64,000 bases of DNA from Paragordius varius (Eukaryota > Nematomorpha): the NCBI GenBank assembly GCA_964247055.1, contig OZ176052.1, positions 11,346,001 through 11,410,000 of the forward strand. The letters run 5' to 3'. The notes under the pieces were generated by a model. That model was given only the letters and a program-made list of their open reading frames with translations, was not told where the DNA came from and ran no database searches. This document shows, in pieces, positions 50,460 through 63,400 of this stretch. How positions within the stretch are numbered: the stretch's first letter is position 1; each line of letters starts with the position of its first letter. Both the position numbers and the translations under genes were made by a program.

Positions 50460-52990
50460 TGCTTTTTAACATCAACCAGTACATTTCAACAATTAACCAT
50501 AATTAACAATCAACAATACTTTTCAACAATTAACCATTATTTTTCAACAATATTTTTCAACAATCAACCATACTTTTAACAATCAGCCAAGATTCTCTAA
50601 CAACCCTTTATACTACCCAGGCTGATATCTATATACTAAAATGGATATGGGTATTTTCCCACAATCAACCATTAATTTCTAATCAGCACAACAATCAATC
50701 ATTAATTTCAACAATCAACCAATTTTCCAACAATCTTATTGTATTACTAGGCTAATTTTAACCATTGCTTAAATATAAACCATTACTACCCAACAACTGC
50801 CATTACATTCCAACAATCAACTATTACCTTCCTACAATCAAGCTACCTTCCAAGTATCAACCATTACTTTCCAACAATCAAGCATACCTTCCACAATCAA
50901 GCATACCTTCCACAATCAAGCATACTTTAAAGCAATCAACCATTACTTTCCAACAATCAGACTATTTTTTTAAACAATCGAGAATTCCTTCCAAAATTAA
51001 CCATTACTTTCTAACAATCAACCATTACTTTACACATAACCATTTATTTCCAATCAAGCATTCTTTCCAACAATCAGTCATTTTTTAAAACAATCAAGCA
51101 TACCTTCCAACAAAAACCATTACTTTCTAACAATCAACCATTGCATTACAATTAACCGGTATTATCCTACAATCAACCATTACCTTTCAACAATCAAACG
51201 GATTTTCCAACAATCACCCATTTTTGCAAACAATCAAGCATACTTTCCAGCAGTCACCCATTTTTTTCAAACAATCTACCATACTTTCCAATAATGACCC
51301 ATTTCTTTAAAACAATTAAGCATACTTTCCAACATTTAACCATTGCTTTCAAACAATCACTCATTTTCAAAAATCAGGTATACCTTCCAACAAGCAAGCA
51401 TACCTTCCAATAATCGCCCATTGCTTTCAACAATCTATACCTTCTAACAATAAACCATTACTGTCCAACAATTGAGCATACCTCAACACTCAACCATTAC
51501 CTTCCAATAATCAAGCATGGCTTCCAACAATCAAGCATACTTTCCAACAATCAACTATTACCTTCCTACAATCAAGCTTACTTTCCATCAATCAACCATT
51601 ACTTTCCATGCATACTTTACAAAAATTAACCATTATTTTCTAAAAATCAGACTATTTTTTCAACAATCAACCATTACTTTCTAACTATCAAGCATAATTT
51701 CCAACAATCCCCCATTTCTTTACAACAACTACACATTTCTTATAAACAATTAAACATTATTTTTAACAATCAATTATTGCTTTCCAACAACCCATTTTTT
51801 TCAAACAATCAAGCATATCTTCCAAAAGTTACCATTACTTTCCAACAATCACCCATTTCTTTCAAACAATCAACCATATTTTCCCCAATAATCCATTTCT
51901 CTTAAACAATTAAGCATACTTTCCAACAATCAACCATTGCTTTCCAACAAGCACCCATTTTTTTCAAACAATGCATACTTTCTAACAATCAGCCACTTCT
52001 TGCTAACAAAGCATACTTTACAACAATCAAACATCACTTTATACAGCAATCAGCCTATTCTTTGGAGCAATCAATCTTACTTTCTAACAATCAACGCTTT
52101 CCAACAATTAATCATTACTTTCCAACAATCAGCCATTTTCCAACAATCAAGCATACCTTCCAACAATCTATCATTACTGTTTAAAAATCGACCATTGATT
52201 TGCAACAATTAAACATAACTTTCCATCAACTACCATTACCTTCCGATAATCTTCCCTTTCTTTCCAAATATTAAGCATGCCTTCGAACAATCATGCATAC
52301 TTTCCAACAATCAACCATTACTTTCAAACAATCAGGCATTTCTTTCCAACAATCAAGCATTTCCAAAAATCAATTATGCCATCCATCAAACAAGCATACT
52401 TTACAACCAACCATTAATTTCCAACAATCACCCATTTCTTTTAAATAGGCATACTTTCCAAGAATCAAACATTGCTTTCCAACAATCATTCATTTTTTCA
52501 AACAATCAAGTATACCTTCCAGCATCACCCATTAACAATCAAGCATTGCTAACAATTAACCATTTATTTCCAACAATCAAGCAAACCTTCCAACAATCAC
52601 CCATTTTTTCTAACAATCAAGCATACCTTCAAACAATCAACCATTTCTTTACTATTAACCATTAATATCCAACAATCGACCATTTCTTTCTAACAATTAA
52701 CCATTACTTTCCAACAATCAACCAATTCTTTTTAACACTCAAGACATTACAACAATTAGCCAATACTCAACGATCAACCATTTCTCTCCAATAATCAAGC
52801 ATGAATTCCAACAATAAACCACTACTTTCCAACAATCAACCCTACAATCAAACATACCTTTTTAACAATCCATTACTTTCCAACAATCAATCACACCTTC
52901 CAACAATCATTACTTTCCATAAATCAACCATATTCAAAAATTTATACTTTCCAATAATTCGTTATCGTTTTTAGCAATCAACTATACTTT
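50460..52990. repeat. 2.5-kb minisatellite, 20-21-nt unit
   Basis: More than one hundred degenerate units, consensus about TTTCCAACAATCAACCATTAC with a common variant TTTCCAACAATCAAGCATAC. The plus strand is almost pure A/C/T: G is nearly absent except in the GCATAC variant. Two unit types (ACCATTAC and AGCATAC) are interspersed, showing local higher-order mixing. It has no coding role. Confidence 0.95.
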
Positions 52991-53286
52991 AAATCGTTCA
53001 TCTCTATTTTGAGGCATATGCCTTAAGTTCAAAATTTAATATATATATATATTAATTTTCCATACAAATGTGGTATATACTATTTTTCAAGATATTGTTT
53101 TTTGAATAACAATCTAGGTTTCCCTATAAAAAATAAATTTAGTTTAATGATGTAAATTTTATAAAATACTTGCAAGGTATTTAACCAAAAGTATATAATT
53201 TTACAATTATCTAACAGATTATTTGAAAGAGCGTTTATATTTCCGAATTGAACCGTATAAGCAAAAAACTACCTTTACTTCTTATA

Positions 53287-53800
53287 TTAACACTTCGATT
53301 CAAATTGGGGTATCTAAATACCCCAGGCTATATTTAAGTTGAAATTTTTATAAAACTACTGAAAGAAACATTCCCAATTTAAATTTATGCTTTCCTATAT
53401 AAATTATATAAATAAGCCGAAATATCTAAATAAATTTGGTTTTGAAAAAAAAGTACCATATCAAACAACTTCTATCGTGTTTATTTGATTTTGAAGCTAA
53501 AATGAAAGCTAATTTTTTATTTACTTCTTACATTGATAGAAACAGGAAAAGTGGTATTTTGTATTGTTTTTAAATTTAGTTAATGCACACATGTCATCTC
53601 GACTAAATTTTTACCTTGAGGTTTTACTTAAAAATAAGTAACAACTAGTATTTTTGAATGAAATTTTTTATATATTCGGTTCATTAATGTTGTAAATGTG
53701 CAAATTTTTGCAATGGTTTTAATTAATTCTATATTTTTTGAATTATTTAATTTTAAACAGGCCTAGGGTATTTAACTACCCCATGAATCGAAGGACTAAA
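53287..53800. repeat. MITE-like repeat, family 1, copy B
   Basis: Reverse complement of copy A at 28877-29425. It starts TTAACACTTCGATTCAAATT followed by GGGGTATCTAAATACCCC and ends CTACCCCATGAATCGAAGGACTAA. The interior (TATATAAATAAGCCGAAATATC and flanks) also matches. Confidence 0.8.
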
Positions 53801-53834
53801 ATGGATGTGTTATGTTGGCCTAATATGGAACAAT

Positions 53835-54270
53835 TTAATACTCTATTACCTATTGAGGTATTTTTATAGAGAGCGATTTTAAATTTGAATATCTTTAAAA
53901 CTATAAAATTTTATGCTTTCTTAAGCTTTTTAGGATTGTATAAAAAAACTTTCTACAAAATGTAATAAGTGTAAAAAAATTCTCATCTCAAACTTTTTTG
54001 CCGCCATTTTTATAAATTAATGCAACAAATGGTATATTATGGCTACAAAATGTACATATTTCAGGCTTAATTTTATCAAAACCTAATAATCTTCATTTTA
54101 ATATCAGCTGTTCGTACAATCGCATTTTGGAGCTCTCCCGATTTCAGACTCTAGATGACACAAAACTGTAAAAAGTGTTAGCTTTATCTATTAAACTGTA
54201 TATTACAAAATTCTCGGATACATGCAAAAGGCAAACTAGGATAAAAGTAAATAGGTAATGAAGTGTTAAT
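53835..54270. repeat. MITE-like repeat, family 2 copy
   Basis: Starts TTAATACTCTATTACCTATT and ends AATAGGTAATGAAGTGTTAA, with the internal TTTTTTGCCGCCATTTTTAT block at ~53995. It lies 35 bp after the family-1 copy. Confidence 0.7.
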
Positions 54271-54641
54271 TGAGCAAAATACTATTCCAAATTAAAAGCA
54301 TTCTTAAGCGCTCAAAATTATTTGTGGAACTTCAAAAATTTGTTTTTTTTTAAATTGTAAGACCCTCCCTTGGCCAAATTCTTTTTGGTATAATAAATTT
54401 TGTCATAATATCCCTTGTACTTGTTAATTGGATTGGGAGGCTAAGTTAATGTCTCATTTATTACAAAACTGTAAAATAAAAGATATTTTATTACCAAAAT
54501 ATCTATCAAAATATATTATAAGTTTTAATATCTAAACCAAAAATACCCCAAAATATTTCTAAAATGATTGTAAGATTAATAAATTTTTATATATCGTGAG
54601 ATTTCAAACATTAAAAAATCACTTTTTAGTCTAAGTACGGC

Positions 54642-56642
54642 ATGGATGATGAGGCGGAGACATACAAATTATGGAGAATTCGAAAAACTATAATGCAAGT
54701 AAAATATTTAATCTATTGTAGATGTGTCATGACAGAGGCTACTTAGTGACTCAAGAAGAGTTAGATCAAAATTTGGACCAGTTTAAGGCACAATTTGGAG
54801 ATAAACCAAGGTTTTGTTTTAAATTTATTACATTTTAGTGAAAGAAGACCATCTCGTAGTGATTTAGTTGTTTTAGTAGCTCATAATGATGATCCTACAG
54901 GTATAAATTTTATAAAGCCACTAGATCAAATGTTTGTATTTTTTCCAGAAGATGATAAAATTGGGATAAAAATTATTAAAGCTTATTGTCAAAAAATGCA
55001 GGAAGAAAATATTACCAAAGCTATAATTGTTGTCAAGGGGGGAATGACACCCATTGCAAAACAAGTATACACATTTAAATTTTAATATTTTATTCGATGT
55101 TAATTTAATTTTATATTAGGCTTTAGCCGATATGGCTCCAAAATATATTTTACAAACATTTTTGGAATCAGAATTACTGATTAACATAACTGAGCATGAG
55201 GTAATATTTTTTTATAAATGTTATCCATTTATAATTTTTTATTTACAGAAATTATACGTTATTATATAAATGATTATCAGCAAATAAAATGTAGTCTTTT
55301 TGCAACAAAAATATTTTTTAAATATCGACATACCCTTATTGGGTAGTTTTATATACGGAACAATTTGAAATTTGTAGTTTTATAAATATTTAAGGAATTA
55401 AGTGGAATTTAAAAATGCTTTATTCCTGTGCATTGTACAAAAAAATTCTAAATAATGAAAAATTTACAAAAAATCTTTATCTCAAACTTTTTGGCCACCA
55501 TTTTTTTATATTTTTTTCAATCGCTTCAGGCAAATAAATGGTTTAAAAATATGAAAAATTAAGATAATAAGCCTTTCAAATTCCTATTCCATCAAATTTT
55601 AGATATTTATAGATTTAAATATCTGCTGTTTGCTTCAATTGTGTTATTGGAGCTATCCGAATTCAGGACTATAAAAGTTAAAAAATTGTAAAAAATATAA
55701 GCTTTTTTATCTAATACATGAGAACAATATTTGATTGATTTTAACTAAAATAACTTTCAAAACAGTTATTTATTTACAAAATTGAGCTCTGGGTTATAAA
55801 ATCTAATATGTCAACTAGGACAAAATGTAAAAAGGTTATGAAGTGTTAATTTGCATTAAATTGCAAAAATACGACAAAATAATTTTCGGCTAACATAATA
55901 TTTTGTCTTAACATCTCCTGGTTAAAATATATTTAAACATCGGTATTTTTTGAATGTTCATAATTTAAGACAAATAATATACCATTTACAGTTCCAATTC
56001 ACCCTTGAATAATTCAAATTAACCCTAAAAAACATACATCCATGAATTTCCTTAAATTTATTTGCTTTATCCAGACATATTACCCTTTTACTTACACTGT
56101 TATCATTTTTCATACTAAATTGTTTTATATAAAGTTTTTTAATATACTACTGTAAAAACATTATGACTTCCCCTTGATATTAAAAAGTTTTTTAAAACTT
56201 ATTAACCATTTTACAAGTTTGTTTATGCAATTAATTCATATATATATTTTACAATGTTAATTCTTGGAATATCACTTTTGCAAAATGTATAGCTCGTTCC
56301 AGAACACATAGTCATGACACAGCAAGAAAAGGATGAGTTATTGGCAAGATAGTAATTTTCATTTATAAATTTAATACATAAAATGATACTTAGAGGAATA
56401 TTTAACAATTTATAATGCTATAAAATGAAATGGATTTTCTAGTTTTTTTTCTATTACCCAAATGTCCATAATTATTACATTTACCAGTAAAAATAAAAAT
56501 TAAAAATTTAATTATAAAATACTAAAATTTTTTTATTGTTATCACTTTGGGTTGCGAAATAAAGAATATTTTTTATTTTTGAAGATTCTGTGAAAAAAAT
56601 ATAAATGGTTTTTAATAAAATCATTTTTTTGTTCAATTTTAG

Positions 56643-56699
<57 letters not shown>

Positions 56700-57139
56700 T
56701 AAACTTCGAGAAAGTCAATTACCACGAATTCAACAAGGAGATCCTATTGCTCGATATTTAGGCCTAAAACGCGGTCAGGTAAAATTTTACTATATTAAAT
56801 TTATGGATATATTACGCACTGCAAATTTATTTATTTTCTTTATCTGTAAAGATGTGTAGTACACTAAATAAAATAAAATTATTGTAAATATATTATAAAA
56901 AAGGGTAACGCATATATATTTATATGTATTGATATATTGCTTAAATAATGCTTATCTTCTTCATAAAAAGTTTAAATATGTTTTAGAATATGAGATAAAA
57001 TGTGTAAAAGATTTTTTTTCCATAAATAAGATGTAAATACAATTTAAATTTAACTATTATTTGATGATTACAGGTTGTTAAGATTATAAGACCAAGTGAG
57101 ACAGCCGGGAAATACATTACATATCGACTAGTTTGCTAG
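54642..57139 (+). CDS. POLR2E: RPB5, shared subunit of RNA polymerases I, II and III
   Basis: Eight exons, 54642-54698, 54722-54810, 54839-54900, 54925-55064, 55120-55200, 56293-56351, 56700-56778 and 57074-57139, join to exactly 210 residues, the human length. The protein is nearly collinear with human RPB5: [74 protein letters not shown] and [15 protein letters not shown]. It contributes to the polymerase jaw that grips downstream DNA. Introns 1-3 are 23, 28 and 24 nt, fixed by the strict conservation. Intron 5 is 1,092 nt and carries a MITE; the acceptor of intron 6 is reached directly from an (AT)n run. Confidence 0.98.
55330..55850. repeat. MITE-like repeat, family 2 copy within POLR2E intron 5
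   Basis: Begins around TATTGGGTAGTTTTATATACGG and ends AAAAAGGTTATGAAGTGTTAA; the ends are inverted relative to each other. The internal CTCAAACTTTTTGGCCACCATTT block matches other copies. Confidence 0.7.
56643..56697. repeat. (AT)n microsatellite at a splice acceptor
   Basis: About 25 AT repeats end immediately before the AAG acceptor of POLR2E exon 7 (exon starts 56700), taking the place of a normal polypyrimidine tract. Confidence 0.9.
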
Positions 57140-57416
57140 CTAAAAATGGGATAATGTGGATGCAAAAAATATTTTGGATTTTGTTATAAAATCCGACTCA
57201 TTGTGTTGGAAATGTTATAATAAATATATTATCATCTGTACAAATGTAAATATTGAAATAAATATGCATTTGATTTGAGTTAATAGGAAATTTTATAAAA
57301 TTAAGATTGATTGTATCCAAAATCAAATCCTGCCTCAATTCAGCCACCTACCTTGAATTTTGAAGAACGGCGTTGACGGAAATAATGATTGTGTAAAAAA
57401 TAGCTCGGATTTTTTT
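57140..57416. other. Gap between convergent POLR2E and SLC44 genes
   Basis: Less than 300 bp hold the two 3' ends. No element was recognised. Confidence 0.5.
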
Positions 57417-60400
57417 TTATAAATCATCTTTGGATTTTTTATCATGCGGTTTTTTGTCACCAGAGTTATTTTTAGCGGATTCTCGGACAAAATTGACTTT
57501 TTTGAGAAATTCCTACAAAATATATAACATAGAGTTTTGAATAATAAAAATATGTAATTTCTTTCAATATTTTACCAATAGATTGAGAGGTGTACTATAC
57601 ACTTTAATATTGTTATCATCCAATCCATTTGTCGTAACTGATAAGCGTAAGTCTTCACAAACGCAATAAAGTATTGTATTGACTGTCGTCTAATATAAAA
57701 AACATAAAACATTAAAAACGCTCTTATATCAAATATGTTTGATATTTTGTTGCAAAAGAAAATTATTTACATAAAAAAGAGGATGGCCATCTTTTACCAT
57801 ACCCTATCTAAATATTAATGTGTATTTTACACACATATTGAGCATTAAATCTTAAATTTATTTTAATGTTCCTTACGATTCGGCAAAAATTTGTAAAATA
57901 TATACCTTGTGTATTCATAAGTTTTTACCGGTTTTTTAGTAAAATCAGAGTAAATTTAAAAGGAAGTCAATTAATTATTTTATTCATAATATTATCCATT
58001 TCACACATTTTACCCATCCCTCAGGTAGTATATGATTGCCGTGCCTATAAAGATTGTCGTTTTAGAAAACCGTTCTTCAAGCCATTTTCCAACATCCTTG
58101 ATTTTATTGAAGTGCTCTGCGAGGGTGTGCTCCATTTGGGAAAATATATTAGTCAGATGGCGTTCAGCAAAGTTCATCGGATGCGGGTAAATATTGTATC
58201 GAAGCGATTTTAAGGTGTCCTTACCCTGATTTTGGGGTGTGAGACGAAACATTGTCATGTAATAAAGTCACTTTGCCATATTTTCTTGCTCATTTCGGTT
58301 GTTTTTCGATCACGGTTTAATTTAGCTATTTATTAACCATAGTGTTGTGTTATTAAAAATTTCATGGGACCTCAAAAGTTAACAGTCCCACTAGGCACAG
58401 ATGGTTTTTTTCCCCAAAGAATTTGCCTTGATTGTGGATGAAACGGCTTGACAAGATTAAAGTCACGATTTTTCCGCTTTAAATTTACAAAATAAAGCCA
58501 CTTCCCATCACCCGGATGCAAAAATGTTTCTTGGCCATAAAGCAGGAACTAATCACTGCGAAATATTCAATTTTACGTTGATTCGAATTGTGTAGAACCC
58601 ATTTACCGAGTTTACCGTCTAATCATCTGTTGATTGTTATTTGTGATACCTGTATTTAGCCAATTGACGTTATCAGTTGGGTCATCATCCGATAACTCTT
58701 GAATTTGATCGTCTTTGAAGTTTTATAGTCTACCAGGCCTACATTGGTTAAACCCTTAATATTCAATACCATGCTTCACGTATGATAATAAGAGTATCAC
58801 CATATGTTTCAGCCAGAAAACGATATCTTTAAACTGCCTTTTTCTTCTAATGGCAATGCATGCCACAAATGTTTTTGTAGACACAAAATTGCTTAATGAA
58901 TGATAAAATTAAGACACTAGTTTAGTTTAATGGTAGATGAACAAAACGGGGTCTGTATCAAATCAATGAATAGCGTACTTTTCGCTGACGTCTCTTAGTT
59001 AAACCGGCTAAAACTTATGAAAACACCTTGCATAATATTAAATAATACAATTTTTTATGTAATGTTTTATCATAATTTTCATAAATTTTTCTTTATAATA
59101 AATATGTTGGAACTTTAGTATTTCATATATATTTTTATTATAATAATAAAATAAAAAATGTTGGAACTAAGCGCATCCTATATATATAGTAAAGTAATAA
59201 CCTCAATGGATAATAATACTGAGTTTGCAGCAAATCGAACTAGGCCAAAACAACAAATAAATGCAGTTGCACCGAACAATCGAGATTCGGGGTGTAACTA
59301 ATAAAATAGGTAAAAATATTGGTTAAAAAGACACATATTTGAATATTTAATTACTTTGTATCAAATAAAATTATCTGAGTTGGTTAAAACAAAAATCTTA
59401 TCACAATATAAAAAATAAATATAACCAATAACTAATGGAAATTATAAATATAAAACGTACAAACAAAAAAACTAATATTTTTTAGAACAAAAAATATTTT
59501 TTATACCCTGACATATTTATGATCTATCGTTTTAAGCTGCGAAATAAGGAAAGATATGTAAATTGGTGACACGCTTAATTATATATTTCACAATGCAATT
59601 AGATTATATAATATCAAAGATCAAAAAAAATGTTTTTAAGTTTTGCCATTGTAAATTAAACATAAGCAATGTGAAATCTTTTATATTTATTTATATTAGT
59701 TTATTTATTTACATGATAGGAGATTAGTGATAAAATTCCAGCCAAACTAACCATACCTATACGAATGAACCAAAAAACGACAGTAACTGTCCTTGATATG
59801 CCTTCAACCGGTAGCGGGCTAGATAAATATGTTGCTAAACTATTTTTTACGGCTTTGAAGTATCCACACTTTTGATGAGCTAAAAATAAAACTCTTATAA
59901 AATTATTCATAAAATTCAATATCATAAACATTATATAATATTTTCAGGCATAAATAAAGTAGGTTTTTTCAATTAATTATTAAGGTTATTATCATTTATA
60001 ACTGCAAATATTTTATGTAACTAAATGAAAGAAACAATATTAATCAATCTGTTTATGTAAAAGCAAAAATATAAAAAACTTCTCTAGGATTTTCAATATC
60101 AAATTTTAGTTTTAATTTTATTATATTTTAAATGATTTACAGCCAGTTAAAACCAAACCCTAACTGTAATTAACTATTATATAAAAATCCTGAACATTTT
60201 GATAGAAAACATACCACCAACCTATTGAAATAAGAGGCGTCCTCAAAGGATAAATTAAGAAATATCGGATATACATTTTCACAAATATGTTTTTAATCAT
60301 TATTGATTCATCGTTTTTTGCCATAACGTTGTTGGATCCATCATCATTTTTTATATTATGCATAATGATTGGATCAGCAGTTTTTTCCTGTCTTCTATTA

Positions 60401-63400
60401 CGTTTAGAACTGTCAGAGTCATTGTAATAAATAGATTTTGTGAGATTCGAAAAATCGTCAATGACACTGTTTAAACGAAAGAAATTAATTGCAGGTTGGT
60501 TTTGAATTGCATTGATAAAGAGAGATCGAGTGTCTTCGAGATAACTAAGTAACAATTGATTTACTAAAATGCGCTCAATGTAGAAAATTGAAGAATATAA
60601 ATTTTAAATAAAAGCCTATAAAAATGAAAAAAATGATAAAAATACTAAAACTAAGATTAATATAAACTTTTTATGGATTAATAATGACTGAGTATATTAA
60701 GGACATTTATGTTGCAATTATCGGATTTTAAATTTGTTTTATCAGCTTCTAGGCAGAGTCACTGTTTTAATTATTAAACAATTGCAACTTAATATAAAAA
60801 AAATTAGATATTAACCCATATTTTACAAAAAAATAGTGAATTATAACTTTCTAGTAAAAAATGCCACAGTCAATCTGGGTAACCAAAACACAGCTTGAAT
60901 TATTGTTAATACAATTAGGCTTCCCAAATGCCGAACATTTCTCAAGGATATCATAAAGAGTGAAGGTAGTGATATTTGTTTCTGTACTAATTTCCTATAA
61001 CAAGGTAAAAACTTTATAAATATTTTAGATATAAAACACTACACTACAAAAATATAATTTGTAAGTACCTACCTATCAAAATAGAATTGGGAAACGCATT
61101 GGCTATAGACTAAGGCTTGCATATTTAAATTAATTGCCGGTAAAATAATCAATATCATAAGGTAACAATACATGGTGGATAAGATATAAAGTATGCGATA
61201 AGCAAAGTGGAATGTTATAAAACCCGTAGATGAACTAATCGATGGAATGTCTATCATAAATATAGTTTGATGCTTAAAATAAGGTAAAAAATGGTAAAAT
61301 TAAAAATTATATTAGATAATATTTATATTTTTTTATATAAACAATATATAATGAAGATTTTCATTCAAAAAAGTAATATTTTCTCTAATAGATAAGAGCT
61401 TTTTTTTCATTTATATTTCAAATCTCATTTCAATTATTTTTTAAAAAAATTTAAACATTTTAACCAAATACAATGAGATATTATAGTCAAATTTTTATTT
61501 GCAAGATTCATAAGCGATTGTATAAAAAATCCAAAATACAAAAAGTTTTATTTAATTTTTAAGTAATTTTAAATTCTTTAGCTTTTTTAACGCTTAAACG
61601 ATGAAAACATAATGCAATTTAGAGTCCTAAAAAATAAAATTTAGATAAAATAATTGGAAAAACTCTCTACCTGACGTTAATAAATTAGCAGGGACCAATA
61701 TAAGTAAGACATAATAGCATAGCATTTGAAGGATAAACATAGCACTAGAGAATACCCAAACATAGCTTAAAGCACCAAGATATATTTTACAAGCGCCAAT
61801 CAACATAAAAGCTTCACGGAATTGAGGGAACATTTGAACAAAGCTTATTGTAACAAACAACTAAAAATTGTAGTAAAAACTAATTATTTATCATAGATTA
61901 ATGATTTATACTAAAATTAGTCCAAAATATTTAAACAAAATAAGATAATAAGCATGATTCAACACTTGGCAAATATGATAATTAACGTATATATGGCAAA
62001 ATTTAGATTCGAAAGAAATTATTTTACAGATGAATATTTTTTACATAAAAATTAAGCGTTATATCTACATTGGCTACAAAACCAGCATTTATAAAACATA
62101 AAAACTTTAACTATCTATTTATAATTAAAATTTATATATATATATATATATATATGCATACCGATGTAGCTAAAACCAACATAACCAGGAAACATAAAAT
62201 GTAAAAATTGATTTTATCCTGATGAGTTGCCAGGCCAAGTGTAATACTTTTAAGTATGAGTGCATGTTGACAAGCTAATGTCCATATAGAGTACACCCCA
62301 AAAACTAAAATATATAACACGTTAATAAAAGTTGATACTTCAAAATAAATTTTATTTAAAATTAGACTATACTGTATATGACAGGCAATGCAAAAGCTGT
62401 CATAAACCATAAAAGGCATTCATGATTGGGACCTGTGCGTTTCAAAAGACCCAAAAAAACGTGAAGCAGTACTATTTATAAGCAATATATAAAATTTTTA
62501 AAAAATGTAATCATTTACTGATTAATATTCACTAATCTTAAAAATACATTAAATAAACAATTTGGAGTAGAACCAATAACCCTACTGTTAAACATTTGTG
62601 TGATTTAACCCAAACAAATTCACACAATCATCAAAAAAGTCAACAAAGTTTACCAAAAACTAAGCAAGGTATTATTAACAAAGCCCATTTATTATGCAAT
62701 AAGTCGACGGTCAGCCATTTGAGTTGGATCAAAAAGTTTGGAGTTTTTGGAGTTGGGTTAAAAACTTCATTCATAATAGGATTATTATTAATATTATTAT
62801 CCATATCAATATTATCGACATATCTATTATGTAATTCATTTTCCATAGAATTAACGTGTAATTGGGTTACCCTGGTAAAATTGTTAACGTATGGAATGCA
62901 GTATCGCCCATATGCTATGCTAAATTTAACATATTTTATATGTGATATTTATAAAAATATAAAATACCATAAACAAAAATTTGACAAATAGATATAGGCA
63001 AAATTAGTTTATTTGCATAAAAAAAAGTCTTTTCTTTAATTATGTTAGATTGAAAATTTTATTAAAGAACAGAGTATATTTAATATATTATATATAAAAA
63101 CTAAGCCAATTTGAAAGTTTTATCTAGGCTCTGTTGCAACAAATAAATATCCGAAAATATAAAATTATTTTTTTATATAAAACATGAAATTGGGATTTCA
63201 GAAATTATCTATTATTATAACGCTATAATTTAAAATTTATTTTATTTGTTTGTATTGAACAAAAAAGTCTGTTCCATCTTAACCTTTCAAAATTTTAGTT
63301 TACCATAAAGTCTTTGGATTTACATACGAATTCAGTGAAAATAAATTTGTTTCAAAATTATTAAAAAAATTTGATGAATAAATTCCCGTAAATCATTATA

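Larger units (their letters stand above)
49692..54641. other. Intergenic, dominated by repeats
   Basis: Between VPS45 and POLR2E. Contains a MITE copy (49862-50379), a long minisatellite (50460-52990) and further MITE copies (53287-53800, 53835-54270). No coding exon was recognised; long apparent frames at 50.7-52.2 kb are translation of the tandem repeat. Confidence 0.7.

Noticed and set aside
50765-52212. Long plus-strand open frames in the minisatellite
   Set aside because: They are translations of the 20-21-nt repeat; the residue pattern (PFFSNN, QQSITFQQ) simply mirrors the unit.
62596-62991. Plus-strand open frame with apparent membrane segments
   Set aside because: The opposite strand carries an SLC44 exon (RYCIPYVNNF and a following transmembrane helix) whose 3' phase fits the next exon, so the plus frame is a shadow.
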